DNA of 64,000 nucleotides from positions 248,001-312,000 of the forward strand of contig CAWHXG010000003.1 of assembly GCA_963833235.1 (NCBI GenBank). The letters are read 5' to 3'. Under the pieces are notes generated by a model that did not search any database, was not told where the DNA came from, and saw only the letters and a list, made by a program, of their open reading frames with translations. The DNA comes from CAWHXG01 sp963833235. Lineage in GTDB: Bacteria > Pseudomonadota > Alphaproteobacteria > Rhodobacterales > Rhodobacteraceae. The translations under genes were made by a program, and so were the position numbers. Shown in pieces: positions 61,080-64,000 of the stretch; positions within the stretch are counted from its first letter, which is position 1, and every line of letters starts with the position of its first letter.

Positions 61080-63211
61080 GGCGCGCCCTGGCCCGGGGCG
61101 CGCTGGCCCTGCTGCTGATCTGGGCCGCCCTGCCCGCCCGCGCGCAGGAGGCCGCCACGGCGCTTGCCGCCGACGTGATCCGCGTCGAAAGCCGGACGCG
61201 GCTGGTGGCGGAGGGCAACGTGCAGGTCTTTGCGCAGGGCCGCCAGTTGCGCGCGCGCCGCCTCAGCTACGACCGCACGACCGACCGGCTGACTGTCGAG
61301 GGGCCGATCACGCTGCAGGAAGGCGAGGGCGTGCTGCTGCTGGCGGATGGCGCGCAGATCGACGGTGACCTGCGCGCCGGCATGCTGCAGGGCGCGCGCC
61401 TTGTCCTCGACCAGCAATTGCAGATCGCCGGGGCGGACCTACGCCGCAGCGACGGCCGGTTCAACGACCTGCGCCGGGTCGTGGCCTCAAGCTGCTCGGT
61501 CTGCGCCGCGGCCGAAGCACCCCTGTGGGAAATCCGCGCGCGCCGCGTCGTGCACGACGAGGCGGCACAGCAAATCTACTTCTACGACGCGCAGTTCCGG
61601 GTGCTGGGCGTGCCGCTGGCCTTCATCCCCGCCCTGCGTGTGCCCGACCCGCGCAATACCCGCGCCGCGGGGTTCCTCACGCCCTCGGTGCGCACCACCA
61701 GCCAGCTCGGCGTCGGGCTGAAATGGCCCTACTTCATCCCGCTCGGCGACCATGTCGACGTGACGCTGACACCCTACATTTCCACGGGGTTCACGCGCAC
61801 CCTCGAAGCCCGCTACCGGCAGGCCTTCTCGACCGGAACGCTGGTGGTCGAGGGCGCGGTCAGCCGTGACGATCTGGGAGAGGACGCGCTGCGCCGCTAC
61901 CTCTTCGCCGAAGGGGTCTTCGATGCGCCACGAGGCTTCGATCTGCGCTTCGGCGTCGAGGTCGCCTCCGACGACGCCTACCTCTCGGACTACGATTATT
62001 CCAGCAAGGACAGGCTGGAGACGCGGCTGGGCATCCTGCGCAGCGATGCACAGGAACGGATCGAGGCGGACGTCGTGCGCTACCAATCCCTGCGCGAAGG
62101 GGTCGACAACTCGCGCGAACCCTCGCTCGTCAGCAACTTCCGCTTCGACAGGCGCCTGCCGGCGCCGGCGCGGATCGGCGGCTGGCTCGATCTGGGCCTG
62201 CGCGGCCAGTCGGCGTTCCGCACCTCCAGCGCCGATATCGAAGGCCGCGATGTCACGCAGCTGCGTGCCACCGCCGGATGGCAGCGCCGATGGACGGGGC
62301 CGCTTGGCCTGCGGTTCTCCTACGAGGCTCTGGTGGCGGGCGATCTCAAGGAGATAGGCCAGGACAGCCGGTTCGACAGGTATCAGGGCGCGCTCACGCC
62401 GACCGGCGCGGTGACCCTGCGCTGGCCGCTGGCGCGCAGCGGCGCCGGCGCGGCCTCGTGGCTGTTCGAGCCGGTGGCGCAGGTGGCCTACACGCCAGAC
62501 GCCAATTTGGGCGGGCCGAACGACGACAGCACGAAAGTGGCGTTCGACACGGGTAATTTGCTGTCGCTCAACCGGTTTCCCGGCCTCGACCGTACGGAGG
62601 AAGACCTGCGCGCCAACCTTGCGATCGGCCTGCGGCGGATCGACCCCAGCGGCCTCTCGCTCGGCGTGACGCTCGGAAAGGTGTATCGCCGCCGCGATCC
62701 CGATCAGTTCCCCGCTGGAACGGGCCTTGCCGATGCCAGTTCCGACTGGCTGACCCAGCTCGATATCGACTTCAGCGAGAACCTCACCTTCCGCAGCCTG
62801 CTGCTGATCGACACGACCGGCCGGGTGACCCTGAACGAGACCCGGATCGACTACCTTGCCGAACGCCTTTCGCTGTCGTCAGCCTATGTCTGGCAGCTGG
62901 CCGACAACGTGCTGGAGCTGGACGACGACCTTTCCGAGATCGCCGTGGATGCCAGCCTCGCCCTGACGCGAAACTGGTCGGCCGATCTGGACCTTCGCCG
63001 GGACTTCATCGCCGAGCGCACCAACCGCGCCGGCCTCAGCCTCGGCTATACCAACGAATGCGTCAGGGTTGATCTTTCCGTGCTGCGGCGGTTTAGAACC
63101 ACTGGCGACAACGATCCGACGACGAGCTACGGGCTGTCCGTCAGCCTGTCGGGCTTCGGCGACAACGAGGCTCAGCGCGCGCGCCGGCGCAGCTGCAGCG
63201 CAAGGGGATGA
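61076..63211 (+). CDS. lptD: LPS assembly outer-membrane protein LptD
   Basis: A 711-aa outer-membrane barrel that inserts lipopolysaccharide. A signal peptide ends at 'LPARAQ'. An N-terminal OstA/LptA-like domain ('DVIRVESRTRLVAEGNVQVF') is followed by the LptD barrel: 'PLWEIRARRVVHDEAAQQIYF', 'LKWPYFIPLGDHVDVTL', 'GLSLGYTNECVRVDLSVLRRF'. Cysteines at 'SSCSVCAAAE' and 'TNEC' could form the inter-domain disulfide. Its TGA overlaps the surA ATG. Confidence 0.94.
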   Translation: MRRALARGALALLLIWAALPARAQEAATALAADVIRVESRTRLVAEGNVQVFAQGRQLRARRLSYDRTTDRLTVEGPITLQEGEGVLLLADGAQIDGDLRAGMLQGARLVLDQQLQIAGADLRRSDGRFNDLRRVVASSCSVCAAAEAPLWEIRARRVVHDEAAQQIYFYDAQFRVLGVPLAFIPALRVPDPRNTRAAGFLTPSVRTTSQLGVGLKWPYFIPLGDHVDVTLTPYISTGFTRTLEARYRQAFSTGTLVVEGAVSRDDLGEDALRRYLFAEGVFDAPRGFDLRFGVEVASDDAYLSDYDYSSKDRLETRLGILRSDAQERIEADVVRYQSLREGVDNSREPSLVSNFRFDRRLPAPARIGGWLDLGLRGQSAFRTSSADIEGRDVTQLRATAGWQRRWTGPLGLRFSYEALVAGDLKEIGQDSRFDRYQGALTPTGAVTLRWPLARSGAGAASWLFEPVAQVAYTPDANLGGPNDDSTKVAFDTGNLLSLNRFPGLDRTEEDLRANLAIGLRRIDPSGLSLGVTLGKVYRRRDPDQFPAGTGLADASSDWLTQLDIDFSENLTFRSLLLIDTTGRVTLNETRIDYLAERLSLSSAYVWQLADNVLELDDDLSEIAVDASLALTRNWSADLDLRRDFIAERTNRAGLSLGYTNECVRVDLSVLRRFRTTGDNDPTTSYGLSVSLSGFGDNEAQRARRRSCSARG

Positions 63212-64000
63212 GGGCCATGCAGATGAAGGCACGACGCCGCGCGGCCATCTGGATCGCCGCAGCCTTCTGCGCCCTGACCGTGGCGCTGGCGCCGCCATTG
63301 GCCGCGCAATCGGCCTTCGCCGTCGTGGCCCGGGTCAACGAGAGCGTGGTCACCAGTTTCGACGTCGACCAGCGACGCCGTCTGCTGACCGTGTTGCGCA
63401 CGCCGGGGGTCACCCGGGACGTAGCGCTCGACGCGATGATCGAGGACAAGCTGAAGCTCGATGCCGCTCGCCGCGCCGGGATAGACCCGACCGAAGAGGA
63501 GTTGAACGCCGGAATCGAGAGTTTCGCGCAGCGTGCCAATCTCAGCGGCGCGGAGTTCACCGAAGCCCTTGGCGAGGTCGGGATCGCGCCCGAGACGCTG
63601 CAAGACTTCATCCGCGCGCAGCTTGCCTGGGGCCAGCTCGTACGCGCCCGCTTCGCCGCCAGCGCCCGGCCCGGCGAGGCCGAGATCGACCGGGCAATGA
63701 CCGATGGCCCGCAAAGCGCGAGCGTGAACGTCCAGCTCTCCGAGATCATCCTACCGATCACGCCGGAACTGGCAGAAGACAGCGAGGCGCGGGCCGCCAG
63801 AATAACCCGGATGACCAGCTTCGCGGAATTCGAGGCCGCAGCCCGCCAGTTCTCCATATCTCCCAGCCGCGAGAACGGCGGGCGGCTGGCCTCCGTTCCG
63901 CTTTCCGAGCTGCCAGGCCAGGTGGCGGATCTGCTCCTCGGCCTGCAGCCCGGCCAGGTCACGCCGCCGCTGCCGCTGGAGGGGGCGATCGCGCTGTTTC
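63208..64000 (+). CDS. surA: SurA-type periplasmic peptidyl-prolyl isomerase, partial
   Basis: The 5' 264 codons; the gene runs off the window. ATG 63208 overlaps the lptD stop (ATGA); ATGs at 63217 and 63223 are alternatives. A signal peptide ('IWIAAAFCALTVALAPPLAA') is followed by the SurA_N chaperone region 'VVARVNESVVTSFDVDQRRRL' and 'MIEDKLKLDAARRAGIDPTEEE', then a parvulin-type domain beginning 'VQLSEIILPITPEL'. SurA helps fold barrels such as LptD, encoded just upstream. Confidence 0.92.
   Translation, partial: MRAMQMKARRRAAIWIAAAFCALTVALAPPLAAQSAFAVVARVNESVVTSFDVDQRRRLLTVLRTPGVTRDVALDAMIEDKLKLDAARRAGIDPTEEELNAGIESFAQRANLSGAEFTEALGEVGIAPETLQDFIRAQLAWGQLVRARFAASARPGEAEIDRAMTDGPQSASVNVQLSEIILPITPELAEDSEARAARITRMTSFAEFEAAARQFSISPSRENGGRLASVPLSELPGQVADLLLGLQPGQVTPPLPLEGAIALF

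Overview
The window is a GC-rich stretch of an alphaproteobacterial chromosome, most likely of the order Rhodobacterales (Rhodobacteraceae/Paracoccaceae). This is inferred from gene content and order: accB-accC-aat next to a DUF2155 gene, mlaD and an NDUFA12 gene; a full reductive pyrimidine cluster; a TIGR02281-type retropepsin; and lptF-lptG-lptD-surA. No tRNA, rRNA, CRISPR array, insertion sequence or integrase was seen.

Layout. Bases 1-4.7 kb hold a branched-chain amino acid type ABC importer (solute-binding protein tail, livHMGF). From 4.9 to 6.2 kb lie a small lipoprotein and a leishmanolysin-like metalloprotease with a sorting-signal-like C-terminus. From 6.3 to 18.0 kb, mostly on the minus strand, is a pyrimidine-degradation island: PreT/PreA (uracil to dihydrouracil), dihydropyrimidinase, an N-carbamoyl-beta-alanine-type hydrolase, a beta-alanine-type transaminase and a four-part ABC importer. 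From 18.3 to 24.6 kb are housekeeping genes (accB, accC, aat, DUF2155, mlaD, NDUFA12, ridA-like, clpX, clpP). A photolyase-like gene with reversed domain order follows. From 26.4 to 42.1 kb is a glycogen cluster glgP-glgB-glgC-glgA-glgX-malQ-pgm, ending in a glucosylglycerol-hydrolase-like GH13 gene. From 42.1 to 52.6 kb is a xylose locus (xylB-xylA, a ROK repressor, xylF-xylH-xylG) with a di-heme peroxidase and a CRTAC1/ASPIC-UnbV protein embedded in it. From 53 kb to the end are a 33-aa ORF, ndk, an ABC-F ATPase, marC, a retropepsin, pepA and lptF-lptG-lptD-surA (surA cut by the window end).

Quality. Seven genes are broken by frameshifts: the metalloprotease, dihydropyrimidinase (5 shifts), the carbamoyl hydrolase (1), glgX (at least 4), malQ (about 10), pgm (4) and lptG (1). 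Family-conserved protein sequence continues in each alternate frame, and lptG is normally essential. The simplest reading is indel errors concentrated at 10.4-12.6 kb and 35.0-39.1 kb, not gene decay.

Most unusual signals. A 58-bp element built of four 11-nt units occurs twice (9321-9378 and 53851-53908), 52 of 58 bases identical, in unrelated contexts. Others are a perfect operator-like dyad in the xylB promoter region, hairpins directly after two solute-binding-protein genes, the reordered photolyase-like protein, and the peroxidase/CRTAC1 pair inside the xylose locus.
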